Positions 8,691-18,229 of a DNA stretch of 64,000 nucleotides are shown here, one piece after another. Position numbers and translations under genes: made by a program. Origin of the DNA: Flagellimonas aequoris. Its GTDB lineage: Bacteria; Bacteroidota; Bacteroidia; Flavobacteriales; Flavobacteriaceae. Under the pieces are notes generated by a model. The model saw only the letters and a program-made list of their open reading frames with translations, searched no databases and had not been told where the DNA came from. The DNA lies in the NCBI RefSeq assembly GCF_003584165.1, contig NZ_QXFJ01000015.1, positions 238,956 through 302,955 of the forward strand, given 5' to 3'. The stretch's first letter is position 1, and the number at the start of each line of letters is the position of its first letter.

Positions 8691-9608
8691 ATGCAGCTTT
8701 CAGATAAGTTTTTTAAGGAACGCAAGCTTGAACATTTGGTGGAAAACCAAACTTCATACACCTTGAACAATGCGGCCATGCACGTGTTCGAGACCCATCT
8801 TCAAGCGGAACGCGTGATGCTGCAGTTTGACCAACCCGTACTGGCTTCCATGCTCATTGGTAAAAAGGTGATGCACCTTCGGGATAAAAAAGCTTTTGAT
8901 TTTTTACCGGGAGAATCCTTGATCTTGCCTTCCAATGAAGTCATGTGTATTGACTTTCCAGAAGCGAACCAAGATAATCCCACACGGTGTCTGGCCATGG
9001 CCATTTCCGATGAAAAGATCAATAAGGTCATCAATTTGATGAACGAGGAAATGCCCAAACATGATGGCTCAGAATGGACTTTGATAGATTACAATTATCA
9101 TTTTACCAATGATGCCAGTATTTATGGTATCATCCAACGGTTGTTATATCTCTTCACGGAAAACCATCCTTCCAAGGACTTTTTTGTGGACAATATGCTT
9201 CAGGAACTCATCATTCGTATCCTGCAAGGAAATGCAAGGGAGACCTATATGGAACATGCCTCCAAGTTGGGGTCCCATAATAGGTTGGCCTATGTAATCG
9301 AATACATAGGAGCGCATTTAGATGAACCCATTTCGGTAAGTGACCTGAGCAAAAAGGCCTGCATGAGCGAGTCCCACTTTCATAAGACCTTTAAGGAAGA
9401 GTTGGGTATTACTCCAATAGACTATATCAACAGCGAACGTATCAAATTGGCCATTAAATTGTTGAAAGACCCTACTCGAAAAATCAAGGAAATTTACTTG
9501 GAATGCGGTTTTGAAAACCGTTCGTACTTCAACCGATTGTTCAAAAGGAAAATAAATGTATCACCAGGGGAATACCAATCCAAATTCATGGACGATACCC
9601 TTCATTGA
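8691..9608 (+). CDS. AraC-family transcriptional regulator
   Basis: DNA-binding activator or repressor. The N-terminal ~190 residues are an AraC_N-like sensor domain (FLPGESLILPSNEVMCIDFP is the typical cupin-edge motif of this group). The C-terminal ~100 residues have two helix-turn-helix units: ISVSDLSKKACMSESHFHKTF followed by GITPIDYINSERIKLA, and KIKEIYLECGFENRSYFNRLF ending in SPGEYQ. Divergent from an aldehyde dehydrogenase/DUF779 operon, so it probably senses the aldehyde or its alcohol; this is inferred from position only. Its stop is 2 nt from the convergent cysS stop, with no terminator in between. Confidence 0.92.
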   Translation: MQLSDKFFKERKLEHLVENQTSYTLNNAAMHVFETHLQAERVMLQFDQPVLASMLIGKKVMHLRDKKAFDFLPGESLILPSNEVMCIDFPEANQDNPTRCLAMAISDEKINKVINLMNEEMPKHDGSEWTLIDYNYHFTNDASIYGIIQRLLYLFTENHPSKDFFVDNMLQELIIRILQGNARETYMEHASKLGSHNRLAYVIEYIGAHLDEPISVSDLSKKACMSESHFHKTFKEELGITPIDYINSERIKLAIKLLKDPTRKIKEIYLECGFENRSYFNRLFKRKINVSPGEYQSKFMDDTLH

Positions 9609-9610
9609 CA

Positions 9611-11092
9611 TCAATTGAGGGTGAACGTTGTGCCGTCCTTGCCATCCTTTAATTGAATACCCAAAGCCCCTAACTCATCACGAATCTTATCCGAAGTAGC
9701 AAAATCTTTATTGGCACGAGCCTGATTCCTAATTTGGATCAAAAGGTCCATAACCCCATTGAGGGCATTGGAATCATCCTGGGCCAAAGCTTGGTTTTCC
9801 ACACCTAGTACATCATACACAAAGGCCTTCAAAGTAGTTTCCAAAAGCACTTTATCACCTTCGGTGATGGTTTCCTGGTCTTCCTTGATCAGGTTGATGT
9901 GTTTCACGGCATCGAACAGGTGAGCAATGAGGATCGGCGTGTTGAAATCGTCGTTCATGGCATCGTAGCACTTCTGTTTCCAAGCCTCCACATCAAAATC
10001 CGATGTAGCTCCCGTTTTCAAGTTTTCTAGATTACCAATAGCTTCCATCAAACGATTGTACCCTTTCTCCGAAGCTTGTAATGCCTCGTCACTCAAATCC
10101 AATATGCTGGTATAATGGGCCTGCATCATGAAAAAGCGGACCACTGCGGGGGAATAAATCTTGCTCAAGATGGTATTTTCACCACTAAAGATCTCTGATG
10201 GATAAATGTTGTTGCCTGTAGATTTGGACATTTTCTTCCCGTTGAGAGTCAGCATGTTGGCATGCATCCAATATTTTACTGGTGATTTACCCGTGCTGGC
10301 TTCTGCTTGGGCAATCTCGCATTCGTGGTGCGGGAATTTCAAATCCATTCCGCCACCATGAATATCAAAAGTCTCTCCTAAGTATTTGGTGCTCATGGCC
10401 GTGCACTCCAAATGCCAGCCTGGGAAACCATCACCCCAAGGGGAAGGCCACCTCATGATATGTTGCGGCTCGGCTTTTTTCCAAAGGGCGAAATCCTGTG
10501 GGTTTCGTTTTTCGTCCTGGGCGGTAAGTTCACGGGTGTTGGCGATCATATCCTCCAACTTTCTACCGCTCAATTTGCCGTATTCATGGTCTTTGTTGAA
10601 TTTGACCACATCAAAATAAACAGAACCATTTGCCTCATAGGCATATCCTTTTTCAAGGATTTCCTTGATGATTTCGATTTGCTCGATGATGTGTCCCGTC
10701 GCCGTGGGCTCTATACTTGGGGGCAACAGGTTAAATTTTTGGAGCGTATTGTGAAAATCCACGGTATAGCGTTGCACCACTTCCATGGGTTCAATCTGCT
10801 CCAATTTTGCCTTTTTTGCAATCTTGTCTTCCCCTTCGTCGGCATCGTTCTCCAAGTGTCCGGCATCGGTAATGTTGCGCACATAGCGGACCTTGTATCC
10901 CAAATGCCTGAAATACCTAAAGATCATATCAAAGGACATGAACGTGCGGCAATTGCCCAAATGCACGTTGCTGTACACCGTGGGGCCACAAACATACATG
11001 CCAATGTAGCCTTCGTTTATGGGTTCGAACGGTTCTTTTTTTCCGGTAAGTGAATTATGGATGCGTAATGGTTGGTGTTTGTAAGGTTGCAT
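9611..11092 (-). CDS. cysS: Cysteine--tRNA ligase
   Basis: Class I aminoacyl-tRNA synthetase charging tRNA-Cys. The full-length 493-residue protein has the zinc-site cysteine and HIGH-type motif in [27 protein letters not shown] and [18 protein letters not shown] (further zinc ligands and substrate pocket), and the KMSKS loop in KKMSKSTGN. The C-terminal domain ends with [19 protein letters not shown], the usual end of CysS. Transcribed after folE with a 14-nt gap, so the two probably form an operon. Confidence 0.98.
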   Translation of the reverse strand: MQPYKHQPLRIHNSLTGKKEPFEPINEGYIGMYVCGPTVYSNVHLGNCRTFMSFDMIFRYFRHLGYKVRYVRNITDAGHLENDADEGEDKIAKKAKLEQIEPMEVVQRYTVDFHNTLQKFNLLPPSIEPTATGHIIEQIEIIKEILEKGYAYEANGSVYFDVVKFNKDHEYGKLSGRKLEDMIANTRELTAQDEKRNPQDFALWKKAEPQHIMRWPSPWGDGFPGWHLECTAMSTKYLGETFDIHGGGMDLKFPHHECEIAQAEASTGKSPVKYWMHANMLTLNGKKMSKSTGNNIYPSEIFSGENTILSKIYSPAVVRFFMMQAHYTSILDLSDEALQASEKGYNRLMEAIGNLENLKTGATSDFDVEAWKQKCYDAMNDDFNTPILIAHLFDAVKHINLIKEDQETITEGDKVLLETTLKAFVYDVLGVENQALAQDDSNALNGVMDLLIQIRNQARANKDFATSDKIRDELGALGIQLKDGKDGTTFTLN

Positions 11093-11106
11093 TTAAACGT
11101 TTCGGT

Positions 11107-11787
11107 TTAAAATTCGGTTTCTAGGTTGATGTAATCCAAAAATTCCCTGCGTACAGCCTCATCCTTAAACTTGCCGCCGTATTCAGCGGTAACCGTGCTA
11201 CTGTCTATATCGCGGATTCCCCTGGAATTTACACAAAGGTGTTTGGCATCAATGACACAAGCCACATCCTCTGTTCCCAAAACCTTCTGCATTTCCTTTA
11301 CGATTTGGATGTTCAAACGTTCCTGAACTTGTGGGCGTTTGGCATAATAATCCACTATACGGTTCATTTTGGAAAGTCCGACCACGGTACCGTTGGAGAT
11401 ATAGGCAATGTGTGCGCGGCCTACGATGGGCAGTAGGTGGTGTTCGCAAGTAGAGTAAAGTACAATGTTCTTTTCCACCAACATTTCGCCATACTTGTAC
11501 TTGTTCTCAAAGGTGGATGATGTAGGTCTGCGGTCTGGATGCAGTCCACCGAAAATTTCCTTCACATACATCTTGGCGACCCTTTTTGGGGTGCCCTTGA
11601 GGCTATCATCATCAAGGTCCAGACCCAGGGTCAGCATAATTTCCCGGACACTTTTTTGAATGCGTTCGATTTTTTCCTCATCGCTTAACACAAAAGCATC
11701 TTCCCTCATCGGTGTTTCCGTTGAAGAGCCAACATGGTCGTTGCCTCTTTCCTCATATTGTTCTTCCAAAGCCCGCTCTAGTTTCAT
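11107..11787 (-). CDS. folE: GTP cyclohydrolase I
   Basis: Converts GTP to 7,8-dihydroneopterin triphosphate, the first step of folate/tetrahydrobiopterin synthesis, as a homodecamer in the cytoplasm. Conserved blocks: STCEHHLLPIVGRAHIAY (zinc Cys and His), VVGLSKMNRIVDYYAKRPQVQERL, and the second zinc cysteine in DAKHLCVNSRGI, followed by SSTVTAEYGGKF. The 226 residues include a charged N-terminal tail (about 40 residues) outside the catalytic domain. First gene of a two-gene unit with cysS; folP is 23 kb away. Confidence 0.97.
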   Translation of the reverse strand: MKLERALEEQYEERGNDHVGSSTETPMREDAFVLSDEEKIERIQKSVREIMLTLGLDLDDDSLKGTPKRVAKMYVKEIFGGLHPDRRPTSSTFENKYKYGEMLVEKNIVLYSTCEHHLLPIVGRAHIAYISNGTVVGLSKMNRIVDYYAKRPQVQERLNIQIVKEMQKVLGTEDVACVIDAKHLCVNSRGIRDIDSSTVTAEYGGKFKDEAVRREFLDYINLETEF

Positions 11788-11866
11788 AGCTGTTTCTTCA
11801 AGACAGCAAAGATAACACTAATGAATGATTTAACATCTGCTATCGGTTGTTTGACAACATAAATTA

Positions 11867-11895
11867 TTGTTAACCTACATGCTGCAATACTTTTA
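11867..11895 (+). promoter_or_regulatory. Candidate Bacteroidota-type promoter for the first T9SS cargo gene
   Basis: TTG (11867-11869), 18-nt spacer, then TACTTTTA (11888-11895), one base off the -7 consensus TAnnTTTG. It would place the transcript start about 18 nt before the ATG at 11920. Pattern match only. Confidence 0.35.
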
Positions 11896-11919
11896 TAATG
11901 CCCAAACCTGTAGTCTTTT

Positions 11920-13722
11920 ATGGTAAAGTCAGTCGTAAAGACCTTATTCTTCTTACTCATTTGTCAATTTGTGCAGTCCCAGGTTGCGCAGGATTGTACG
12001 GATGCCGTTCCCATTTGCAACAATACGCCCATCAATGGGGGTACCAATGGTTATGGTAACGATGATTTTTATGGTGAAGCTACCACAGGTTGTTTGGAAC
12101 AAACCGTTTCTGGTTCTATTGAGTCCAATTCGGCCTGGTACCGATTCAGGACTGCTGCTGCTGGACAGTTGGGATTCAATATTGGACATAACAATAATGA
12201 GGATTGGGATTTTGCCCTGTATAAGGCTTCCGATTGCAATACTCTGGGAGATCCCATTCGTTGCAATTTCTTCGATAACAGCGAGGGAGTCAGTTTTATT
12301 GGGGTAGGGGAAGATCCAACGGGTAATGCGGATTCCGTGCATTATGAAGACTGGCTACAAGTGCAGGCGGGTGAGGACTATTACCTGTTCATCAATAATT
12401 TTAGTAATGTAAACTCTGGTTTTTCCATACAGTTTACTGGCGATATTTGGGCAAGCCACCCTTATGATGCCTTGGATTGCTCTATTGTGAGCAATCTTTT
12501 GGGCCCTCCAGTGGCGGCCTGCGAAAATGAAACCGTTATCTTGGATGCCACCACTTCAGGGGCCACTTCCTATGCTTGGTATGTAGATCATGGAAATGGC
12601 TACCAACAGATTTCAGGGGCCTCCGCCGCCAATTATCAAGTATTGGATTCAGGACAATATAGGGTTGTAGTGGTAACCGGTAGTGGTAATATCATCAGTG
12701 ATGTCCAGGTTGGCTTTAATGCCGTTCCCACTACAGGAACCCTAGCGGATGAATCCTTTTGCCAAACTTCGGGCATCGTCTTTGATTTGGAAACAAAGAA
12801 CTCGGAGGCACTTGGCGGACAAGATCCTTCTGAATTTATGGTAAGCTACCACCATACACAAACCGATGCCATATCCGGCATCAATCCGCTGGAAAGGTCA
12901 TATATGATAAATCCAGGGCAGGAAACCATTTATGTCAGGACCACCTCATTGGCCAATCCCAAATGTTTTGATGCTTCTGAAAGTTTTGTGTTGAATGCCG
13001 TGGAAACCCCAGAGTTGACCTTTGACGATCAAGCTGTTATCTGCGAGGCGGTCGGGAGTGTTACGATTGGGGAAATGTACCCGGATTCCAATTATACCTA
13101 TTCCTGGAGCACAGGAGAACAAACCCCAAATATTGTGGTGTCCCAAGAAGGGGAATATACCTTGACCGTGACCAATACATCCAATGGAACCGTTTGTGAA
13201 TCCAGTAAAACAATAACGGTCTCTATTTCTACAATGCCAGTTATCTCCGGTATCGATATTGAAGATATGAGCGCCAACAATACGGTCACGATCAATACGG
13301 ATGCCCTTGGTGAATATGAATTTCGCTTGGGTGATGGGGATTATCAGACCAGTAATGTGTTCGAAGGGGTTGCCCCGGGCATCCACAAAGTCTATATGCG
13401 AGATTTGTACGGTTGTGGCGAAGTGGAGGATGAGATTGTCGTTGTAGGTTTCCTTTCCATTTTTTCACCCAATGGCGATGTACTTAATGAAACCTGGCAG
13501 ATTGAGGGCCTTTCCACCTTGAATTCGCCCATTGTCACCATTTACGACCGTTACGGAAAGCTCATCAAACAGATGAACGAGTTTGATCCCGGGTGGGACG
13601 GCAGTTTCAATGGAAAGCCATTACCCTCCACGGATTATTGGTTCAAATTGTCCTATATCGGCGAGGATGGAAACCGTACCTATGCCAAGTATCTCCAAAG
13701 TCATTTTTCCTTGAGAAGGTAG
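11920..13722 (+). CDS. Secreted protein with T9SS type B sorting domain (gliding motility-associated C-terminal domain)
   Basis: Exported by Sec (signal peptide about residues 1-20, LFFLLICQFVQSQ) and then probably across the outer membrane by the type IX system. The C-terminal ~85 residues are the type B sorting domain: FLSIFSPNGDVLNETWQI, IYDRYGKLIKQM, GWDGSFNGKPLPSTDYWF and final HFSLRR. The N-terminal domain (DCTDAVPICNN, SAWYRFRT, DWDFALYKA, FINNFS) is shared with the next gene and looks like a jelly-roll adhesive or binding domain. The middle holds Ig/PKD-like beta repeats (ATSYAWYVDHGNGYQQISGA, YTYSWSTGEQTP). Its ligand is unknown. Confidence 0.9.
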   Translation: MVKSVVKTLFFLLICQFVQSQVAQDCTDAVPICNNTPINGGTNGYGNDDFYGEATTGCLEQTVSGSIESNSAWYRFRTAAAGQLGFNIGHNNNEDWDFALYKASDCNTLGDPIRCNFFDNSEGVSFIGVGEDPTGNADSVHYEDWLQVQAGEDYYLFINNFSNVNSGFSIQFTGDIWASHPYDALDCSIVSNLLGPPVAACENETVILDATTSGATSYAWYVDHGNGYQQISGASAANYQVLDSGQYRVVVVTGSGNIISDVQVGFNAVPTTGTLADESFCQTSGIVFDLETKNSEALGGQDPSEFMVSYHHTQTDAISGINPLERSYMINPGQETIYVRTTSLANPKCFDASESFVLNAVETPELTFDDQAVICEAVGSVTIGEMYPDSNYTYSWSTGEQTPNIVVSQEGEYTLTVTNTSNGTVCESSKTITVSISTMPVISGIDIEDMSANNTVTINTDALGEYEFRLGDGDYQTSNVFEGVAPGIHKVYMRDLYGCGEVEDEIVVVGFLSIFSPNGDVLNETWQIEGLSTLNSPIVTIYDRYGKLIKQMNEFDPGWDGSFNGKPLPSTDYWFKLSYIGEDGNRTYAKYLQSHFSLRR

Positions 13723-13798
13723 GTTTGGTGCATTTCATCGATTAACCGCATATTTTTTCGATGAAGGTATACTAAACGCATCATTTGTAGAGTTATAG

Positions 13799-13817
13799 AG
13801 GTTATGTAGGATAACCT
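13799..13817. other. Hairpin between the two T9SS cargo genes
   Basis: Inverted repeat AGGTTAT-5-ATAACCT (13799-13805/13811-13817) just before TTTTAG and 18 nt before the next ATG. A second inverted repeat, TTCATCGA/TCGATGAA, lies at 13734-13741/13758-13765. They could be a weak terminator or regulatory sites for the second gene; neither has a proper T-tract. Confidence 0.3.
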
Positions 13818-13835
13818 TTTTAGCCCCAAAATTCT

Positions 13836-15278
13836 ATGAGAGCCCTATTTAGCGCTATCTGTATTTTCTTTTTGACCTTCATTACAGCGAGCGCGCAGAA
13901 CTCCCCGGATTGTAGAACGGCCATTCCTGTTTGTGCGGATGCTCCCATTATGGGTGTGACCGATGGTAGTGGTGATATCGATGATTTTGATCCCGAAGTA
14001 ATTACCCAGACCGGATGTTTGGAGAAAGGTAGTGTGAGTTCGGCCAATATCGAGAACAATACAGGTTGGTTTGTGTTCAGGGCCGGAACCGATGGCCAGA
14101 TTGGTTTTGATATCGAGGCGCTTCCCGCCACTCCTGGGGGGACCATTACTGCCGAGTGGGATTTTGCCCTTTACGGTCCCTACGATGAAACCACAGGACA
14201 GAATTATTGTACCATTATTGGGGATGGAACTTCCCAACCCATACGATGCAACTATGAATACAATGATACAGGCTTCACCGGGATTGGCGTAAACCCTGTT
14301 GATGGTAGGGAAGGGGCCCCTTTTGTAAAAAGCAGCCAGAACACCTATGATGAATGGTTGGATGTGACCGCTGGGGAAATCTACTACCTCTACATCAACA
14401 ATTACAACACCAATTTTGATGAGGACCCTGAGTCTTTCATCTTGACCTTTACCGGTAGTTCTGTGGATGATGACCAGAACACGGCCTTGGATTGTACCCT
14501 TCGTGATGAATTTTTGGGATTGGATATTGTGGCCTGTGAAGGCGACCCGGATATTACCTTGTCCGCGTTGAACTCTCCTGTGGGACCCAATATTTCTAAC
14601 ATTACTTGGGAATATGACGCGGATGATGATGGAACCTATGAAACAGTTTTGGCAACGGGTGCCGGTCAAACCGAGTTGACGGTTTCAAGCCCTAATTCAG
14701 GTCGATATCGCGTAACCATAGAATCCACTTTTGGGAATACGATAACGGATGATATATTGATTACGTTCTATGGCATTCCCAACCTAACGGTCAATGTGCT
14801 CGATGATTTTGTGAACAGCAATCAGACCGATCCGTATAACGTAGAGTTTATTCCGGATGGAGACGGGGATTATGAATATGCCATTAACGGTGGTGAATTT
14901 CAGGACGACCCTATATTCTATGATGTGCCCCCAGGTTTGAATACGGTGATCATCAACGATAAAAATGGCTGTGGAACCTCAGAACCGATAGAGTTTTTAA
15001 TAGTGGGCTATCCTAAATTCTTTACGCCTAACGGTGACGGTGTCCACGATAATTGGAATGTGTATGGAGTGGAACAACTCAGCAATCCCGTGGTCTTTAT
15101 TTTTGATCGTTATGGAAAGCTGTTGAAGCAAATGGACCTCAATTTTGGATGGGATGGTACTTTCAATGGGAGGGAAATGCCTTCTTCCGATTATTGGTTC
15201 CGTTTGGATTACGACCGTGATGATGAAGGGGTGCTCGTGGCCACGCAGGTGCGCAGACACTTCTCCCTGGTGCGATAA
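13836..15278 (+). CDS. Secreted protein with T9SS type B sorting domain, paralogue of the preceding gene
   Basis: Second T9SS cargo protein in tandem. Signal peptide MRALFSAICIFFLTFITASAQ. The N-terminal domain matches that of the gene before it: DCRTAIPVCADAPI, GWFVFRAGTDGQIGFDIE, EWDFALYGPYD, YLYINNYN. One Ig-like beta domain follows, then the type B sorting domain: YPKFFTPNGDGVHDNWNV, IFDRYGKLLKQM, GWDGTFNGREMPSSDYWFRL and HFSLVR. Acidic (many Asp/Asn), as is typical of calcium-stabilised surface proteins. The pair probably arose by duplication; the second lacks the central repeats of the first, hence 480 against 600 residues. Confidence 0.9.
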   Translation: MRALFSAICIFFLTFITASAQNSPDCRTAIPVCADAPIMGVTDGSGDIDDFDPEVITQTGCLEKGSVSSANIENNTGWFVFRAGTDGQIGFDIEALPATPGGTITAEWDFALYGPYDETTGQNYCTIIGDGTSQPIRCNYEYNDTGFTGIGVNPVDGREGAPFVKSSQNTYDEWLDVTAGEIYYLYINNYNTNFDEDPESFILTFTGSSVDDDQNTALDCTLRDEFLGLDIVACEGDPDITLSALNSPVGPNISNITWEYDADDDGTYETVLATGAGQTELTVSSPNSGRYRVTIESTFGNTITDDILITFYGIPNLTVNVLDDFVNSNQTDPYNVEFIPDGDGDYEYAINGGEFQDDPIFYDVPPGLNTVIINDKNGCGTSEPIEFLIVGYPKFFTPNGDGVHDNWNVYGVEQLSNPVVFIFDRYGKLLKQMDLNFGWDGTFNGREMPSSDYWFRLDYDRDDEGVLVATQVRRHFSLVR

Positions 15279-15314
15279 AAAAAGGCCGGAATTTCTTCCA
15301 GCCTTCAATTTTTC
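15277..15314. terminator. Bidirectional terminator between T9SS gene and FadL-like gene
   Basis: 10-bp stem with one mismatch (AAGGCCGGAA, 15282-15291, with TTCCAGCCTT, 15296-15305), 4-nt loop, A7 on the left and a T-rich right flank. Fits both convergent genes. Confidence 0.75.
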
Positions 15315-15326
15315 AATCTTTTTATT

Positions 15327-16826
15327 TTAAAACTTCACACTGTAACCAAGTGATATGTTTGTATTGATTTGGTTGACCATGGCAGCATTGTCGATACCAG
15401 CATCAAAGAAATAGGAATTCACATCCTGTTCCGTTCTGCTAAAAGCCAGATCCAAACGGCTTCCTCCAAAATTATAGCCTATACCTGCCGAAAATCCGTT
15501 GAGGTCGCCCACAAGGTCACCATTTTCATAAGGGCTGCTCTCAAACCGGTAACCGGCCCTTAGGCTTACCTCATCAATTCTATACTCGCCACCTACACGA
15601 TAGGAATTCACAGCGCCAAGGACATTGGATATATAAGCATTTTCAGAAGAAAAACTGGGGTCTGAGGTTGGCCTTAGTTCAGCCTTGGACATATCCTGAT
15701 AGCTGTAATCGAAACTGATCAAGCCATCCTGGCCAAACACCATGGCGAGACTACCCGTGTATTTTTCAGGGGTCTTTATTTTGTATTCATCATACAGGTT
15801 TACGATGCCGAAGTTGATATAGTCGATGTCGGAAACCGCCAAAGTGGAGTTGATACGTTGTGAGGTGTCGTCCGTTAAAGTGTACCATGTTGGAGACTGA
15901 TAGCTACCACCCACGCGGATACTCTCGTTCAATTTGGCAATGGCACCCAAACTAAAGGAAAAACCATAACCTTCGGTGTGCAATAGATTGTCAAAAGAGG
16001 TAAATTGGATAGGGGAGGCCTGATCATATCCGTCCTCATCCAAATAGGTGATTCGGTCATACACCACGTTGTGGAAGTTCAAGTTGGCCCCAATGTATAG
16101 GTCATCTTGATATTGACTTGCAAAGTTTAAGGTGAACTTGCTGTTGTATCCACTGGTGTTCTGCAAATATTGTTGGTTCACACTGCCATATTCCGCATTT
16201 GAGAAGTAGGAAGTGTTGGCATCATCATCTGCGGTGGGTTCAATGATCCCTGCCTGAAAGCCCAAAAAAGCCTGCTGCGCGGAATATCCCAAACTGGAGC
16301 CGATATCCAAATAGGCTTCCTCAATGTATTCCCCCTGCTGTACGCGAAGGGGTCCCAATTCCTGTCCCTGTGCAAAGTTCAGAAAGTAGTTGTCGATGCC
16401 CACTTGGGTATTGCCCCTGGCATAGAATTCGTTGTCAAAATTCTGGACCATATCATAATTGAAGGCCAAGGCAATTTTTTTCCAAGGACTGTTGTTAGAT
16501 TTGAATACGAATACACCGCCCATTTGGTTCAATTCCAGAGAATTGTCGGTATTGTTGCTAATACTGTTACCGAAGGTGGCATCGTTGTTCCGGTTGTAGT
16601 TTGAGCCGGTGACCCCTATTTCACTAAAATTGAAGACTGCCGACCCGGCCGGGTTCACATTAAGGGCCGAAAAATCACCGCCCAAGGCTCCAAATGCGCC
16701 ACCCATAGCCTGAAACCTTGCGGTTCCCTGCATATTTTCGGTGCTATAGCGCAACACGTCATCAATGGTTTGCGCACTTGCAAAGGCGCATGCCAATACC
16801 ATTATGAAAGTTGAGATTCTTTTCAT
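15327..16826 (-). CDS. Outer-membrane transport protein, OmpP1/FadL/TodX family
   Basis: Predicted 14-strand outer-membrane channel for hydrophobic compounds. Signal peptide MKRISTFIMVLACAFASA, then QTIDDVLRYSTENMQGTARF and the family-typical AMGGAFGALGGDFSALNVNPAGSAVF (the N-terminal hatch, with NPA). The remainder alternates polar and aromatic residues and ends in Phe (SLGYSVKF), the signal for outer-membrane assembly. The ligand is unknown; fatty acids or aromatic hydrocarbons are family precedents. The neighbouring gene on the same strand, 37 nt upstream, encodes an odd lipoprotein. Confidence 0.85.
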   Translation of the reverse strand: MKRISTFIMVLACAFASAQTIDDVLRYSTENMQGTARFQAMGGAFGALGGDFSALNVNPAGSAVFNFSEIGVTGSNYNRNNDATFGNSISNNTDNSLELNQMGGVFVFKSNNSPWKKIALAFNYDMVQNFDNEFYARGNTQVGIDNYFLNFAQGQELGPLRVQQGEYIEEAYLDIGSSLGYSAQQAFLGFQAGIIEPTADDDANTSYFSNAEYGSVNQQYLQNTSGYNSKFTLNFASQYQDDLYIGANLNFHNVVYDRITYLDEDGYDQASPIQFTSFDNLLHTEGYGFSFSLGAIAKLNESIRVGGSYQSPTWYTLTDDTSQRINSTLAVSDIDYINFGIVNLYDEYKIKTPEKYTGSLAMVFGQDGLISFDYSYQDMSKAELRPTSDPSFSSENAYISNVLGAVNSYRVGGEYRIDEVSLRAGYRFESSPYENGDLVGDLNGFSAGIGYNFGGSRLDLAFSRTEQDVNSYFFDAGIDNAAMVNQINTNISLGYSVKF

Positions 16827-16863
16827 TTCCTTTGATTTAGATTTTGCGATATGTTATTGGGAA

Positions 16864-18135
16864 TTATGGTCTACCTCCTCTGCCAGATCTGGATGACCCT
16901 GAAGATCTACTAGCCCCGCCAGAGCTTCTTGAGCTACTTCCACCGGAGCTCCTATAACTACCCGAGCTCCTTGAACTGCTTCCACTACTCCTGAAGGTTC
17001 CTGAACTTCTGGAACTGCTTGAAGATCGACTATAGTTGCTGGTCCTTGGAGCGGCCCTTCCAGAGGATTGGTAACTCCTTGTACTCCTGCCGGAACTATA
17101 GCTTGGCGATGAATAGCTTCTGGTTGCCGAACTACTCCTGTTGTAGGTTCCACTACTTCTGGTTGAAGGCGAAGTTCCATAGGAACGATACGTTCTTGAA
17201 GTGCCACTGTAACTTGGTGTAGTACGGGTACTCCTGCTGGTTCGGTAGTTTTGGTTCCTGGCCACTGCATCTGCGCTTACGGACCTTCTAACAGCAGAGC
17301 CACTTCTGTAGCTTCTGGCGCTTCTATTGGCCATATTGTTTCTGGCCACTGTTGCATTGGAGCGTCCACTATTGGTTCTGTATGCACTGGTGCTTCGATT
17401 GCTTCTGGAGGCCAATCCAGTACTGTAGTTGTTGGAATAGCCTCTTCTTCCGGACATGTAGGCATAATTTCTGCCGTAGTATCTGTTGTTGTAATAGTAG
17501 GGACGGTTCCAATAACCGTAATAGCCGCCCCAGCCATAATAGCCAGCATACCCCCATCCGTAGTAAGGGTAGCTCCAGCCATAGTATCCGGCCCATCCCC
17601 AACGGTTGTATCGCCATGGGTTATACCATCCCCAAGAATAGTATGGGTTATACCATCCATATGACCAGTTGTAATAAGGGTAGCCCCAACCATAGTAACC
17701 GGCCCAACCCCAGCTGTTATCATAAACGTTGATGCTTAGGCTGGTCGGGTTGTCTCCCCAGCCAGGGTTGCCATTATAGGTGTTGAACTCGTCATCATAG
17801 GCGAAATAATCATTTTCATTGCCCATAGGGATGGAGTCGTTGGCCATGTTGCTGGAATAGCTGTCGACGTCAGTAAAAATCTCACTGTCCAGAATCTCAC
17901 CGTACTGATTTGCCTTTTCGCCGAAATAATCTCCATACATATTGCTTTCCTGCTGTTCGTACCGAACCGCTTCGGGATTTCTTTTCTCAACTTGGACAAC
18001 TCGGTTGCCACTGGAATAGATGCCATCGTCATAATAAGAAGACTGTTGGTATGTACCGCACGAAGCCAACAAAAGAGTGGCTACAACGGGTGTGGCAAAA
18101 ATTTTGATTTTGCTGTGGGGTAAAGACTTTAACAT
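16864..18135 (-). CDS. Low-complexity lipoprotein: Tyr/Trp/Gly-rich middle, Ser/Arg-rich tail
   Basis: Lipoprotein with lipobox LLLASCG (Cys about residue 26). After an acidic N-terminal ~100 residues comes a run of WGWAGYYGWGYPYY-type repeats (about residues 130-220), then about 180 residues almost only of Ser, Arg, Gly, Tyr and Thr (RSSGSSSRSSGSYRSSGG-type), ending SGRGGRP. No enzyme fold is visible. The start at 18135 is preferred over the ATG at 18159: a TATTTTTA -7-like box lies only a few bases before 18159, and the shorter N-terminus (MLKSLPHSKIKIF) is a normal signal peptide. The aromatic then cationic layout suggests a surface or wall-binding protein; function unknown. Confidence 0.75.
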   Translation of the reverse strand: MLKSLPHSKIKIFATPVVATLLLASCGTYQQSSYYDDGIYSSGNRVVQVEKRNPEAVRYEQQESNMYGDYFGEKANQYGEILDSEIFTDVDSYSSNMANDSIPMGNENDYFAYDDEFNTYNGNPGWGDNPTSLSINVYDNSWGWAGYYGWGYPYYNWSYGWYNPYYSWGWYNPWRYNRWGWAGYYGWSYPYYGWGYAGYYGWGGYYGYWNRPYYYNNRYYGRNYAYMSGRRGYSNNYSTGLASRSNRSTSAYRTNSGRSNATVARNNMANRSARSYRSGSAVRRSVSADAVARNQNYRTSRSTRTTPSYSGTSRTYRSYGTSPSTRSSGTYNRSSSATRSYSSPSYSSGRSTRSYQSSGRAAPRTSNYSRSSSSSRSSGTFRSSGSSSRSSGSYRSSGGSSSRSSGGASRSSGSSRSGRGGRP

Positions 18136-18229
18136 GGCGCAATTTTTATTGTTGAACATACTAAAAATAATTAGTTTTACCGAATTATTTTATTAAAGAA
18201 TTCACAAGTTTTGTGCCAAACTACAATAG

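Noticed and set aside
10412..11053. 213-codon open frame opposite cysS
   Set aside because: Shadow of cysS; no ribosome-binding or family evidence.
13845..14669. 274-codon open frame opposite the second T9SS gene
   Set aside because: Antisense to an acidic, Asp/Asn-rich gene, which easily leaves open frames of this kind.
17277..17723. Several frames of 80-150 codons in the low-complexity lipoprotein gene
   Set aside because: Repetitive DNA leaves all frames open; only the frame with the lipobox makes sense.
16864..18135. Repeats in the Tyr/Trp/Gly and Ser/Arg region as CRISPR or tandem DNA array
   Set aside because: The repeats are irregular at DNA level and follow codons of a lipoprotein; no spacers or cas genes.
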